Shown piece by piece: positions 22,344 through 34,300 of a DNA stretch of 64,000 nt. Location: contig CM075937.1 in the NCBI GenBank assembly GCA_038030265.1, forward strand, positions 45,798,198 through 45,862,197, written 5' to 3'. How positions within the stretch are numbered: position 1 is the first letter of the stretch; the number at the start of each line of letters is the position of its first letter. Under the pieces are notes generated by a model. That model was not told the DNA's origin. It did not search any database and saw nothing but the letters and a program-made list of their open reading frames with translations. The DNA is from Corythucha ciliata. Its lineage: Eukaryota; Arthropoda; Insecta; Hemiptera; Tingidae. Both the position numbers and the translations under genes were made by a program.

Positions 22344-24600
22344 TGCTTCGACCCATGACTTCGAGGAGCAGTTGTCGAGTTTCCGTAGTGACTCTTATGA
22401 CTCTTGCCCACTCAGTTCCGACGAGGGTCTTCTTTTCTACGTAGTAGGGTCCACAGCAAGCACAGCTGGTTAGGGCCAATATCATTATGGGACCTGGACC
22501 TGGCCGTTTCATTACAGGTTTTGTGAAAGAGTAGGGTTTTCTGCCTTTCTGACACAGGAAACTGCAGAAAGAGCGCCAACCCATTGTTTTTCGCTCAACA
22601 AAGGGAAAGAGCTCCCGCTGTATTCTGCCCAGGAAGACCCAAAACAACTTTATGGTCGTCCTGATACTTGCGGCGAAATGGTTCCAACCTGTGTCTGTGA
22701 GCAATGTATGGCTTCTTACCTTCTTTTTCGTTAAATGTTGAGGGCACGGGTTGTCGGCCTTTTCCTCGTGAGAAACACGTGCCCATTTGACAGATCACTC
22801 ATGAACCTCCTCAGTTCCCTTGTCTTGCAGGTTTTTGTGATAAAAGTATGCACCGTACTCCACACCGATGGTCTTCTTCACCCCTTCACCTGAAGGCGAA
22901 ACGAGACATGTTCAACTTCGTGGGTCCAATTGAAAAATGTGATCACTCACCCTTTATATCGTTGGATTCCTCAGTTTTTATTCGTACAAAAAAAAAAAAA
23001 GAGCTTCAGACGCGAAAACTTCAAATTGGACATGGAATTAGTGTCATCACATCCCCCAAACAGAAAAGCTGGTCTCCACTTATCCTCAGAGACGGCTCTT
23101 CCCCACTTTGATTCATTATTCCCGGAATTTCACAACACGACCAAAATTAAAGACTAGAAACGAAGAAAAAACTAAAAGTGCAATAAATCCATCCCGAATT
23201 CACATTCTCACTCATCCCCTTGTATCATTCTTGTCGGAGTCCTCTCAAACACATCGATCGCGCGACCATCGATGGAAAATAACTAAATTATCAGTCGTTG
23301 TTTTTCTCGCTTTCAGTTCCTTAATTTCCCCATAAATTCCGGTTAAAAAACATATTCACGAACGTTTAATTCTAATAAAAACATCGTCAAGTTTGGAACC
23401 AAGAGGAATTTTCTTTCCCCGAGCCTCTTCCCACCCCCTTCGACCGAACCCTTCAGCGTCTTGAAAGGAGGGCATCAGGCTCAGTGGTTGTTTCGGTTGT
23501 TTACTGTTGGTGTTTGTAGTGTCTTGTGGGTGTTTTGTACGATTTTGGCGAAGGTGAGTTCGTTTTTCCTTAATTTTTAATCTTTTACGTGCTGTTTCTT
23601 GTGTTTTTTATAATGAAAATTTACTGGAAGCAACATCGTATTAGCACGAATCACTCATGTAAGGATCCGTAGTTTTGACAGTCCGATAAGACGCCATGTT
23701 ACGTCAATCTGACAATGGGCCGAATGTTTGGAACTTTTTTTTTCGTTCTTTTTGCCGTTTTTGTTCCAATTAGACGATTCTTCGTCGTAGAGTACGCCCT
23801 GTTTGAACGAGAGGAAAACAGGAGACTTCATGACGGCCACCGCACGGAGGACCAGAATAGCGAAACACGGCTCCTCTCCTTATCACAGTGCCCCAAATTC
23901 CTTCGATGATGTGGTATTTTTTTTTCTTACGGCGAAGCTTTAGAACGTTTAAATTTATTCATTCAAAGGGTACGATACTCTTGATTCAGAAGTGCCGCTT
24001 GCTAATATTTCACTAGGGCCGATACAAAATATTTAACGTTATCAGGGAGGGGCAAACATTGATTGGGGCTTGTCTGCCTAGCGCTTAAGAAAAGTCGGGA
24101 ATCATCGTTTAAATCAGGCTATTATTTTGTTTTGTTCTTTAAAAAAAAAACACCATAATCTTAGGATGCCGTTAAGGTCAGGCCCCTTTGACCTTTACCT
24201 GGTTAGCGTGCGGTACGACCTAGCTTAGGGCCCATGCCCTCAGTCAAACGTTAAGAGGCGGGAATGTCGGGAAGGTTGATGGTGCGGGTGCCAGATTGGA
24301 AAGGAGGAAGGAGATAGTAGAACGCGGTGACAGCTGCGGGAATAAGCGGCTATGCTGCGGTGTCTCGATAGGACTCCGGTACCGCCGAGTCCAAAGCCGG
24401 TTGGCTTTGATCTGGAATCGCTCTGGCGTGACCCCAGGGAGGTCAACTGCTCCCTCAGTGACACCGCTGTAAGCTCCCACGGGCCCAACTATACCTCAAT
24501 GGAGATATTATCCAAAAAGCTTGTTCTCAACCTTGCTCCATGGTTCTACACCATTTGCTCGGATACGTAAAGGCTGCCGAAGGCAAAAGTGTCTCGGCGA
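22344..24600. other. Intergenic; possible untranslated first exon near 23,470-23,554
   Basis: No protein family is recognisable in any frame. At about 23,470-23,554 a GT-rich stretch starts with an arthropod-like initiator (CTCAGTGG) and runs to a perfect splice donor context (GGCGAAG then GTGAGT). That is what an untranslated first exon of a + strand gene would look like, perhaps for the large membrane-protein gene further right. This is inference only; there is no cDNA. Confidence 0.3.
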
Positions 24601-24618
24601 CACTGAGGGCCCTCTATG

Positions 24619-26808
24619 CAGGGGCGTAGGTTCGGGGGGCGATATGGGGGGGATAGATCTCCCCCCCCCCCAGAACTACAAGTATACGAACGAAGGAGCA
24701 CTAGTACCATAACGAAGAACCCCATAAAATCTCCAAAAATTGAGCATTTCACGTTGAAGTTAGGTTTAGCAGATTTTCTGGTCTTAAAGCAGCCCGAAAA
24801 GGCCCGAGTACGTCCAGCTTTGTCCTTGGACTTCAGACCCAACGCAGTAGTGTACCGAGGTACGGGGGGGGGGGGTTCGCCCGGACCCTCTATCAGACAA
24901 AAATCGGTAATATTCGTGCCTATAGCTGCTAAAAAGTGCTGATTCGTGGTCTCGCGATGCAACTCCCAGAGGCCATTCTTCGAATACATTGTGGAAATCA
25001 ACGCAAAAGTGTTGTATCTGGGCAAACCCCGAGGTTAAAGTTGAGAAAACACGCTATAATATTGACAAATAAAAGACGGTTTCAGGTTAAAATTGGACAA
25101 AAATGGCAAATTCACAACTGAAATGGCGTAAAATCGCCCATTCGCGTATGAAAAAGGGAATAGGATGCTGAATGGCCGCAAAATTAGCACAAAACGCTAT
25201 TTCGCAGCTGAAATCGGGAAAAATCGCTAATTTGCAATTTGCAGATATAAAGTTGTTGAAAAACGTTAATTTGCGGATACAAAATGAAGAAAATCACTAA
25301 TAAAATTGAAAAAATCACCAATTAGCGCTGCTAAAATTAAGAAAACGTTAATTTTCAGTTCAAATTGAGGAAAAGTGCTAATTCTAAGTTAAAAATGGGA
25401 AAAATTGCTAATTTGCAGCTTAAATTGAGTCAAACGCCAATTCTTGGCAAAAATTGACAAAGCTTGGTAGGTAATGCACGGGTTGGAAACACTACCACGC
25501 TGCTAAAATTTAGAAAAATCGAAAATTCTCTGCAAAAAATTGAGACACATCACTAATTCTCGAATTAAGTGTCGTGAAATTTATAATTTAAAAACGATGA
25601 TTTTTAGACAGAAATGGATGGATGGATGTGAATTTTTTTGTTTGAAAAAAAAAATTACATTTATAATTTAAATTCACACCTTCTGAAGGCATTTTTGTGA
25701 CTAAAATTCAGAAAAATGGCAAATTCATGCGTAGCTATAGTATAATGTTAAAAAATGCGCTAATTCACGGCTAGAACTGAAAAGAAGCAATAATCTGTAC
25801 CTATAAAAGTTATATAGCTTTGCTAATGCGGCGGTATAATGTGAAATCCCGCTAATTTGCGGGTAACATTCAGAAAATAAAATAATCAGCCTGGTCGAAA
25901 TTAAGAGAAAGGTTAATTTTAAGCCTAAAAATTGAGTAAATTGCTAATTTGCGGCTAAAAATGGAAAAAATCGCCAATTTACAGCTATAATTGCGATAAA
26001 CGCCAATTTGTGACTGAAATTGAGAGAATTCGCTAATTCACAGGTTTGAAACGCTATACGACGCGTCGCCCCTACAATTTAAAAAAAGCGCTAATTCGTG
26101 GTTGAAATTGAGAAAAATTCCAATTTGCGCCTAAAACTGAATATACGCCAATTTGTGGATTCTGAAGGCAACTTTTCAGGCTGAAATTTTAAAAAAGCGC
26201 CAATTTATGGCAATAGGCGAAGAAACCGCTAATTCGCGAGTAAACTCAGAAAAATCGCTTATGCATTGCGTATGGTGAACCAAAAAAATCCTAGTTCGTG
26301 ACAAATCCCCCTATTTTGCGGCTAATATTGTGAAAACACTTAAGAAAAACGTTAATTTCCAGCTAAAACTGAGAAAAGTGCTAATCCCCTGGTGAAAAAA
26401 ATTAAAAAATCGGTTATATGCTACTAAAATTGTGAAAAACGCCAAAACTCGTGGATAATTAAGAAACATCGCTCACGTGATAAAAACGATACTTTGCTGC
26501 TAAAGATGAAAAAATGCGCAAATTAATGGCCACGGGAGGGGGTGGGGCCAAACCTTTAATCTGCGGCTGAAATTGAGAAGAACGATACACTCGGCCAAAA
26601 AAGCGCTAATTTGCGGGTAGAGTCCAAAAATCGCCCCAGCTGAAAGATTGAGGCTATGATGAGGCCAGCAAGATGTCCAGATTCAAGAGTGTGCTGGCTG
26701 GGTGGAATGATGACTAAAATGTGAAATTACCTCCTCCCCTCACCCTTATGAGATTTCAATCTGATCCCCCCCCCCCCAGGACAAATTCCTGCCTACGCAC
26801 TGCCCCTG
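24619..26808. repeat. Minisatellite tract with hAT-type ends
   Basis: End-like sequences occur at 24619 (CAGGGGCGTAGG then a G run), 24845 (CAGTAGTGTACCGAGG then a G run) and, inverted, at 26791-26802 (CAGTGCGTAGGCAGG read on the - strand). Between them, about 24,900-26,660 is the 30-bp minisatellite on the + strand. I could not pair these ends by target duplications, so this may be several overlapping copies. The part 25,050-25,640 has an inverted paralogue at 56,950-57,515, and 26,600-26,802 has one at 47,770-48,420. Confidence 0.6.
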
Positions 26809-26814
26809 TGCAAA

Positions 26815-27850
26815 TGGTCAAAGCGCTTATTTAGCAGAAACCACCTGGAGATCGTATGTGGAGCAGTGTCCGATGCTAGGAACTTCAAATATTATTATTG
26901 TCCCCAGATTCGAAAACGGTTAATGCCATCCTATCACTGTCTCGAAGTGCTTCCGTAACGGGTTTTGCACCCGTTCGTACCTTCTAGTGACCCTCAATGA
27001 GCGGAAGAACACACAAATTAGGCTCTTGAGGCTCATAAAGTCGTTGACGCCTCGCAGGAAACGGCGTACATTGACTGGATGGTCTGGCTGATGTGGACTA
27101 GGTGACATTATGAGGTGCGTGATTGTGGTGTTTAGGTCTATTTCATTATTCCAGAACCATCCGCATTCCAACGAATCGCTTTAAATTAGTTAAAATATTG
27201 AAAGAAACCGCTGTCTATAGCTATGATCGAGATCCAAGGGAGGGGCCAAGGCCCCCTAGCAGTGGCGGAAGAAGTCAGCCGACATTGAGGGAGCAAGAAT
27301 CTGAGTGGTTCAGATTTACCCACCCCCCACCCCCGGCTATAAAATACCATTTTGTGAATCAACCATGGCTATATGTGCAAAAATACAATTCTTGAGGCAA
27401 CAATTCCAAATCCTTCACCAAATTTACCGCCTCTTCATGAAATTCCCTTGTTTCTTGGTTAATTTTCCTGAGTAATTTGAGTCCTAAAGACACCGTTTTA
27501 CTAGATAAATGACGTGTCATAAGCTAAATCGGCTACATCGGCCATAAAATGGCGTCTTCACACTATTCAGAGCAGAAACTTAGTGTGAAAGAGCAAGAGT
27601 ATGCCGTGATACAGTAGCGTACCGAGGTACGGGCGAGGAGGGCGGACCGCCGCGGGTCACCCTATCAGAGAGGGCCCCCGAAAAGCTTAAACATGAGTAA
27701 ATGATTATTTTTAGGTTCATTTTCATAGATTTAGATACGTGAAAAGGAATTTTGGTATGCGATTGGACAGTGACTTGGCTCCTTTCGACGATTTTCAGCC
27801 CAACCGACTTGGAGAATAGAACGTTACTGGTGATCAGCAAACAGTTTGGC
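26815..27850. other. No clear gene; hAT-type end at 27,612
   Basis: A - strand frame at 26,920-27,171 (MECGWFWNNEIDLN...) has fairly normal composition and could be a scrap of a retroelement protein, but I recognise no motif. At 27612 a terminus CAGTAGCGTACCGAGGTAC starts, followed by GC-rich sequence and GAAAAGCTTAAA, the same end family as the right end of the 20.5-22.3 kb element. Its partner end was not found. Confidence 0.35.
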
Positions 27851-27853
27851 TAA

Positions 27854-28001
27854 GGCCCGATTTCACCAACTTCTTAAACCACGATCAACAACTAATCACG
27901 ATTACAATGTAAACATTTATATCAGAATTCGTATGGGTCGTCATTGGCAACTAATCGCGATCAACTTTAAACGAGATCAATTTTGTTGGTGAAAATGGGC
28001 C
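27854..28001. mobile_element. Harbinger-type MITE with TAA duplication
   Basis: This is a 148-bp element with ends GGCCCGATTTCACCAAC and its inverted near-copy (GTTGGTGAAAATGGGCC), flanked by TAA at 27851-27853 and 28002-28004. Interior sub-terminal repeats (ACGATCAACAACTAATC and AACTAATCGCGATCAAC) strengthen the call. Short size, inverted ends and a 3-bp TWA duplication fit non-autonomous PIF/Harbinger elements. Confidence 0.75.
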
Positions 28002-28019
28002 TAAATAGTCGAACGAGCC

Positions 28020-28300
28020 CACGAAAGCGCAATTCTGACGGCTAAAATTCAGAAAATTTGCGATTTATGGAAGCAAATTCGCGGCTAACATTGAGAAAAT
28101 ATCTTTATTCCCAAGTTTCTTTAGGTTATTGAGAAAGCGCTCTAATGTGCCGATTTTGGGGCGAATAGGCGGCAAAAAATTTGGAAAAAGTGCTAATATT
28201 CGTGGCTAAAACTAAAAAAAAGCGCTCATTCCTGGTTTCTCGATGCAACTTTCAGACTATAATTTATAAAAAATCGCTGATTCTCGGCGTACAGTGGCAT
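28020..28300 (+). repeat. Short ~30-bp minisatellite block with anchor motif
   Basis: Units such as GGCTAACATTGAGAAAA and GTGGCTAAAACTAAAAAAAA are present. At 28,113-28,130 the sequence CCCAAGTTTCTTTAGG occurs. It also appears inside the blocks at about 16,915 and 34,722, in the same relative place before a GCGAATAGGCGGCAAAAAA-like stretch. Confidence 0.65.
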
Positions 28301-29118
28301 TTTACGGTTCCGGTTTTTGGAAACCAGAGACCGCGGGCTTTCGGGCTATTTTAGTGCATTTCATTCAAAAAATGCACTATTTTTTTTTTTTTTTTCGAGA
28401 AATTAAGCGAAATGGATAAGTGGGGACGGCTGAGAGGAAATTTTGCTGCCACCCCTGTTACACAGACATAAAACCGTCCCTGATTCAATCCGTTTCAAAT
28501 GTCGTATTCTCCTCGTGCGTTGTGAAACCCCAAAATATGTAGTTTCGTCCAATTTTGAAAATGTTTACCATTTTTGCGAAAATCTTTCAGGGATTTAGTG
28601 GGTGATTTTTCAAAAGTGATCTGAGACGAACGCGTTTTATGAGTCCCTCGGAATGCAGCCGGTCTCGGCATTACCGCTTTTCAGACTGCTTCAAATATAC
28701 CGTTTTGTCTTGCAGTTGGTTTAGGCCGGTCGCTGACGGGGAGCAAGATGCGGATAACGGCAGATACTGCACGGGTTGGGCCACTTCCAGCCGTGCGATA
28801 CCGGTGCCCCGACCATGAGCCACCACTGGCTTCAAATCAGGTCAAGAAAAAAAAATACTCAAACCGGGTTTGGGTCGATTCCATCGATGTAAATTCCTGT
28901 TCTTCGAACTGGGAGAAGACTTGGATCAAATCGGCTCCAATTAAAGTTTGGTCGAAACTGCGTATTTTGGGGGTGATTTCACTAACTCTTGAAGGGATTT
29001 TCCCCGGGATGCCGCCGTTTATGACCGCTTGCCAACGTTTTCCAAGGGCTCGACACGGTGACGGTGACGCCATCGTGAAAGACAGCCTCGACTAACACGG
29101 ACCTCGCTGAATTACGTC
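28301..29118. other. No gene recognised
   Basis: A frame of 115 codons at 28,748-29,095 (+) and a 78-codon frame on the other strand overlap here. Neither shows a family motif, splice support or consistent composition. A T run occurs near 28,380. Confidence 0.3.
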
Positions 29119-30700
29119 AAGGGGGAGTTGTACATGTGTTTCCTCGACCCCCCTCCAATCATAACCTCGCCTACTCGGCGTTACGTAAAATTATCGCCGT
29201 ATTTATGTACTAATCCTGGATTTCAAAGTGTCATTTAAATCTCCAGGAAATTCCGCACGCGCGTATCTTAGAACATGATAATGAGAGACTTTTATTATTT
29301 TCTTCAAAAATAAGATCGAACAATCTGATATTAAAAACATTTGTTTACACAAAGTTTAACACTCCTCTTCAAGCGAGGATTGTTTGTTTTTCAATCCCAA
29401 GCTTGCTATTAATTTCCAAAGCCGTCGTCTCGGTAGAGATTTCGTTAGTACGCCAGCAACCATATGTTCTGATGGTGTACTTGTATATGTACTTCAACTG
29501 TATTTTTTCCTTCTTCAATCGCTCCTCTGATGAAATGGTGACGTATATCGATATGTTTTGTTCTTGGATGATGTACTGGATTCTTTGATAGTTCTTGAGC
29601 TCCGTGATTATCGTTTAGGAGTGTGATTGGCATCTCTTCATTCACTTATCTCAAATCTGTCATCAGATTTCGGAGGCAGATAGCTACTTTTGTCGCTTCA
29701 GTTAAAGCCATAATATACTCAGCTTCCGTACTTGACAATGCTACAGTTCGTTGTTTCCTAGATTCCCACCTGATTGCCCCTCCTACCACTCCGCACTCCG
29801 ATTCTATTTTGTTCCAATTTCTTTCCAATTCCAATTTTCTTTTGTAGTGGATACCAGACTTTCCAACCTTTAGTTTCATCTGAGTATCCGAGAAAAACAC
29901 ATTTTCTGGATTTTGCTTCAAACTTCCCCCGGCTGGGGTTTTTTTTAGATTGCATAACCCACACATACAAATGTTTTAAAATAGCTCACTTTCGTTTTCT
30001 TTCTCGTCCATAGTTCGTATGGGATTTTTCCTCCCGCTCCATTCGGCTTACATCGATTTCTGATGTAGTTGGCGGTTTTTACAGCTTCGGCCCAAAACGC
30101 TGGCGACTTATTTGCTTCTAGCATCATGCATCTAGCAGATTCCACAAGAGTCCGATTCTTTCTTTCAGAGATTTCGTTTTGTTGAAGAGTATAATTATAT
30201 GCAGGTTAATCTTCGTTTTATCCCATCATCTTCAAGAAATTTTGAAAATTGTGTATTCAAAAATTCTGTACCGTTGTCTGACTGTACGCACTTTATTTTC
30301 TTGCCTGTTTGTTTTTCAGCCATTATTTTGAAATTTTTGAATGCTGTCAATGCTTCTGATTTGTGTTTCAAAAATGATATTTCACACCAACGGGTAGCGT
30401 CATCGATGAAAGTTATAAAATATAGGGATCCGCCTATGGATTTCACTCTCATTGGTCCACACCTACCTGTGTGGATAATTTCGAGGACTTCCGATTTTCT
30501 TTCGGATTTATTTGGGAAAGAATGTCGCGTCATCTTTCCTTCTAGACATGCTTTGCAGGCATTCAAGTTCGCATTCCTTCGTCGCAGACCTTGAAATCCA
30601 GGATTGGTGCAGAAAAACGGAGATAATTTACGTAACGGCGAGTAGGCGAGGTATATGATTGGGGGGGGGGGTCGAGGAAACACATGTACAACTCCCCCTT
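29119..30700. mobile_element. Inverted ~110-bp arms enclosing a Copia relic
   Basis: The stretch 29119-29228 (AAGGGGGAGTTGTACATGTG...) is repeated inverted at 30589-30700 with few changes. Between the arms lies a Copia fragment, 29229-30588, whose borders coincide with the inner ends of the arms. The simplest reading is a fold-back MITE of about 220 bp with a Copia copy inserted at or near its centre. The inner arm ends read TTTGAAATCCAGGATT on one side and TTGAAATCCAGGATT on the other. Confidence 0.65.
29229..30588 (-). mobile_element. Ty1/Copia retrotransposon relic
   Basis: Read on the - strand, the pieces are: the integrase zinc region end (NACKACLEGKMTRHS), the integrase core with D (FIDDATRW), D (QSDNGTEF) and E (NEISERKN), a short stretch after the integrase (AFWAEAVKTANYIRNR), then directly RNase H (ALSSTEAEYIMALTEA, HIDIRHHF) near 29,530-29,730. 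Gag, protease, most of the reverse transcriptase and the 5' LTR are missing. The last 133 bp (29361 down to 29229) start TGTTAAAC after a purine-rich AAGAGGAG tract and end ...ACA, so I read them as the 3' LTR. Frames are broken at about 30,190, 29,960 and 29,645. Confidence 0.8.
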
Positions 30701-31378
30701 AATCGTACTCTAGGCTTACTGGGTGCCGTGTGCTTCCGTAAAAAAGGCGCAGTAGACTGCCTAGAGGCAGTAGAGGTCGTAAGTGGCATTGGTGAAGCAA
30801 CGGAATGGACTGTGAAGAACTCTGGTGGCTCTTTTTTAAGGTTCCAACTGGGCTAGAGGCTCTCATCCCCCGCGGTCCTACATTTAACTCGTCGGCAATG
30901 ACCAGACTCTGCTATCATGCACAGCATGAAAGCAAAAACCCCTTAAGGCCCACCGATCACCCGCCAAATGGCTTCGCGCCGATCCACATTCCGCCGTGTG
31001 TGGGGAAGTTTCAAGCGGGCTGGCCCTCGAGCGGCCGGGGCCAACTGGCTGCGCCGTGAATGGGGGCCTTTAAAATGAACTTTTTTGAGCCTTGCTTCTC
31101 TCGCTAGCCAAAAAAATGTTGCTTTGCAACCATGGTTGTTAAGACTAGAATATTTCACAGATAATCGATTATTTTACAGATTGATGTCAAAGGCAGAATG
31201 GTGTACGATGAAGGCCGTTTAAAGTCCAGCTGACCCAACTCTTTGGGGCTCGCGATGACAACTCGTCCTGCCCCTTACCCATACGATGGTCCTCTACCTG
31301 AGGTGACTTTGTCGTTAAAAACAAAAATGGGTCCGCTTGAGAAACTTTCCTCATGGTTATATTTGTGTTTTTTTTTAG
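30701..31378. other. Upstream region of the large membrane-protein gene, no exon assigned
   Basis: A candidate exon start (TTTTACAG followed by ATTGATGTCAAAGG at about 31,180) lacks a usable donor before a stop, so it was not joined to the gene. Other open frames here show no recognisable domain. Confidence 0.3.
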
Positions 31379-34300
31379 AAAGAACCAATAGAATTCGATG
31401 TGCAGCTTAAAGGAGCGCCCGATGAAATTATTCAGCTTGTTCACAATATTAAGCAGGTGCAGGGTTTTTTTCCGTTAGCTTCCTCGTTTTTATGGCTCTA
31501 ATAACGCAATCCCCCCCCCCCCCGAATTATTCGTATTTAAAAGGTGGGTGAACAGTTTCTGTATCATTGGAAAACATTCCCGATCGTTCTACCGTCGCCT
31601 GTCAATGCCGTTGAACCCGCCCATAGCGGCGGACCGTTGAGCGTTTCAGCTGACATTCCGTACATCACAGGTGAGAATGCCGGAGTCTTCGCGAGTTTGT
31701 TTGGCCTCTCCTCAAAATCGCTAGTTTTTTTTTTTTTTTCTTAGGTGGTTCAAGGGCTACCGATGGAGGAGTCGGATCGAGTACACTCACCAGACGAGGA
31801 GGTGCTGGTGGGCCCAACTCTTTCTGCTTGCGGGACCTGTTTGTTCCGCCATCATTCGATGAGCTCGACGCTGTTGCTACGGACACGTCGGGGGAGCCGA
31901 GGCGGCTTACCGCCAAGCAAATTGAGTCACTCAGGGAAAGAGGGTAAGAGTTTTCATTGGTTTTTTCATAATTACCTCGTGGAGTTCTTTTTGAAGAAAA
32001 ACTTTAAATACAACAGGTGCATGATACAAAAAAAAAGAAAAAAAAGTTAGCGGTAGGAGTGAAACACGTGTCTTTGTAATAGTTCGAACATTTTGGGAAG
32101 ATTGGCTTTGATAAGCTGCATCGGAATTTCACTCAGTAGACAATCAAGTCCTTAACATACTCTTGTCCAGTTCTCAATTATTTAATTAGCCTCACATTTT
32201 GCATGCTATCACTTGCTTTGTCTAAACGAGTTCATTTTAGCTGTAGAAATATCGATTTTGGCTTCCCAGGGTGTTCAGATGACAAAATCTGAGGATCTCA
32301 ATGTAATTAATTGTTATTTAACACTAACATGACTCAAATTATGGCTAGCGCCATTAATATCTACTATCGAAAAGCTAAAAACAAAAAACCGGTATGACTG
32401 AGTTTTCTGGGATTAAATCTAATTTTTGGAGTGAAAACTCACTCTTATTGATCCTTTCTTGACCTGTAAACGATCAGTGAATGTCAGACAGTGTGCTTGT
32501 TGTGTGTGTCTTGTACAGCTTGCATAAGGACAACCATGGGAAACAGAAGAGGCTGTCTAGTTCGCAACTAGAATCCATCAAGCAGTCTGGGTACGTTTTA
32601 AAAATGACGTGGTCTCCATTTTAACCCCCCCCCCCTTTTTTTCCCAACGCTCGTTGATGATTTCGATACAAATTAAGCTTCTTTTTTTCTAATTTAGTTT
32701 ATTACTTCTTCCACTTGTCTCTTTTTCTTTTTTTCTGATGGAAAAAAGGAAAATAACCGACTTACAGACTGCTTTTCATCTGCAAACGTGCACCAAACAT
32801 TCTCAAATATTATTGCTCATACGTATTATTTCGCTTCCAGTTAGTTTTTTTTGGACAACATTTCATTCCTACATCGTTATAATTTCATTTATTCTAGCTG
32901 CACGGATACTTCACCTCTTTTTTTTTTTCATTCTTAATTGTTTTATTTTTAAATAAAATTTAAGAAATAATGGGAATTTCATTTAAATTAATTGGAACAG
33001 GATATTTAAAAAATCACGTATGGCTAATGCGCTCGTACGCAAAGCCATTAAAATAAATAATAAATTAAAAATTGAAAAAATAGTAGCTCTTCGAAATTTC
33101 TTTGAAATTCTTCTTTATTTTAACAGGGAATTTGAAGTTCCGAGTTTGAACTTCCCCGGACAGGTCCATAAATGGAAGCTGAGCGGGCTGCTTCAAAGCG
33201 GCACTGTCAACACCTATGACACACTTTTAAGTGACTTGGCCATTGCTTTGAGGTTAGTTTATTCACTACCATCCCTTTTTGTTTTTTTTTTTTTTTTTTT
33301 TTTTTTTGTTTCTTGTTGCAATTGGTGTAATTTGGAGACGGGGAGAGGACGCGCTTATACAATTTGTGTGGGGTGGTGTCTGCGTGTGTATGATGGCGGG
33401 GGGGGGGGAGCAGCGGTCCTGGCCCGTTTCCCCGCATTGCTGATTGTGCCGCCAATTTATAAGGACTAGGGGGAAAGGGTTTTGACTTACATAATAGTGA
33501 GATTTTGAATGAAGTAAAAACAAGCACGCCTTTGTTAACGTCCTTTGGTAACGTGCTAGGGAACGGAACAGATGATTTGGTGGAAATGCGAAAAGACGCG
33601 AACGTTTTTATTTTTTACGTCTTTCAAAATCTCCCTAATAACGTGCATCTCGTCCCACATTTGACTACTAACAAAACGGACGGAGAAATCCGTCTGTTTA
33701 GGACAGTGCTCCGCAACCTTTTCCAAGCCACGGCACCCTTTTGCGTTGTAGTGTTACTCTGCGGCACCCCAGTCGCGCCGAAACGCTTTCAATGAGGCGC
33801 AGCGGAACTCTTTAAAAGACCCGACACGTCTATTGTGGGAGGAGGGGGAGGGCATCACACCACATCGCATTGTCATCCGCCCGCTGGTCCAGCGAGAGGT
33901 GATATTATGGAGAAAAACGACAATTCGAGTCTAACATTTCGAAAAATGTTTATAAAACGCTAAAGTTGAAAAAATCATTAATTCACGGATAAAACACCAT
34001 TTCACTGCTCCTGAAGGTCACTTTGTGGCTAAAATCCAGATTAAGCACTCAATTCATAGAACAAACTGAATTAAATAGCTATTTCTCGGGTAAAAATGAG
34101 AAACACATCGATTCGTGGCTTGGAAAATTGTTAATTAGCGGCGAAAACTGATGGACTGTGCCAATCGGTGGGTGAGAACAGAGAAAAATCGCTTAATTCG
34201 TGGATGAATTGAGAAAAAGCGCTGATTCACGGATAAAGTTCCGAAAAACGAAAATATACGGCTAAAATTGAAAAAAAAAAATCACTAATTCACGGCTAAA

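Noticed and set aside
22336..22704. 122-codon - strand frame
   Set aside because: No motif, no start context, no splice support; it overlaps the end of the hAT-like element.
26920..27171. - strand frame MECGWFWNNEID... as a LINE C-terminus
   Set aside because: It has a normal-looking composition but no Cys/His or RT/RNase H motif that I can name.
28748..29095. 115-codon + strand frame as a gene
   Set aside because: No family resemblance and an overlapping open frame on the other strand; most likely chance.
31180..31235. Exon with IDVKGRMVYDEGRLK as part of the membrane-protein gene
   Set aside because: The acceptor is fine, but there is no GT donor before the in-frame stop. It may be an exon with an unusual end, but I cannot support it.
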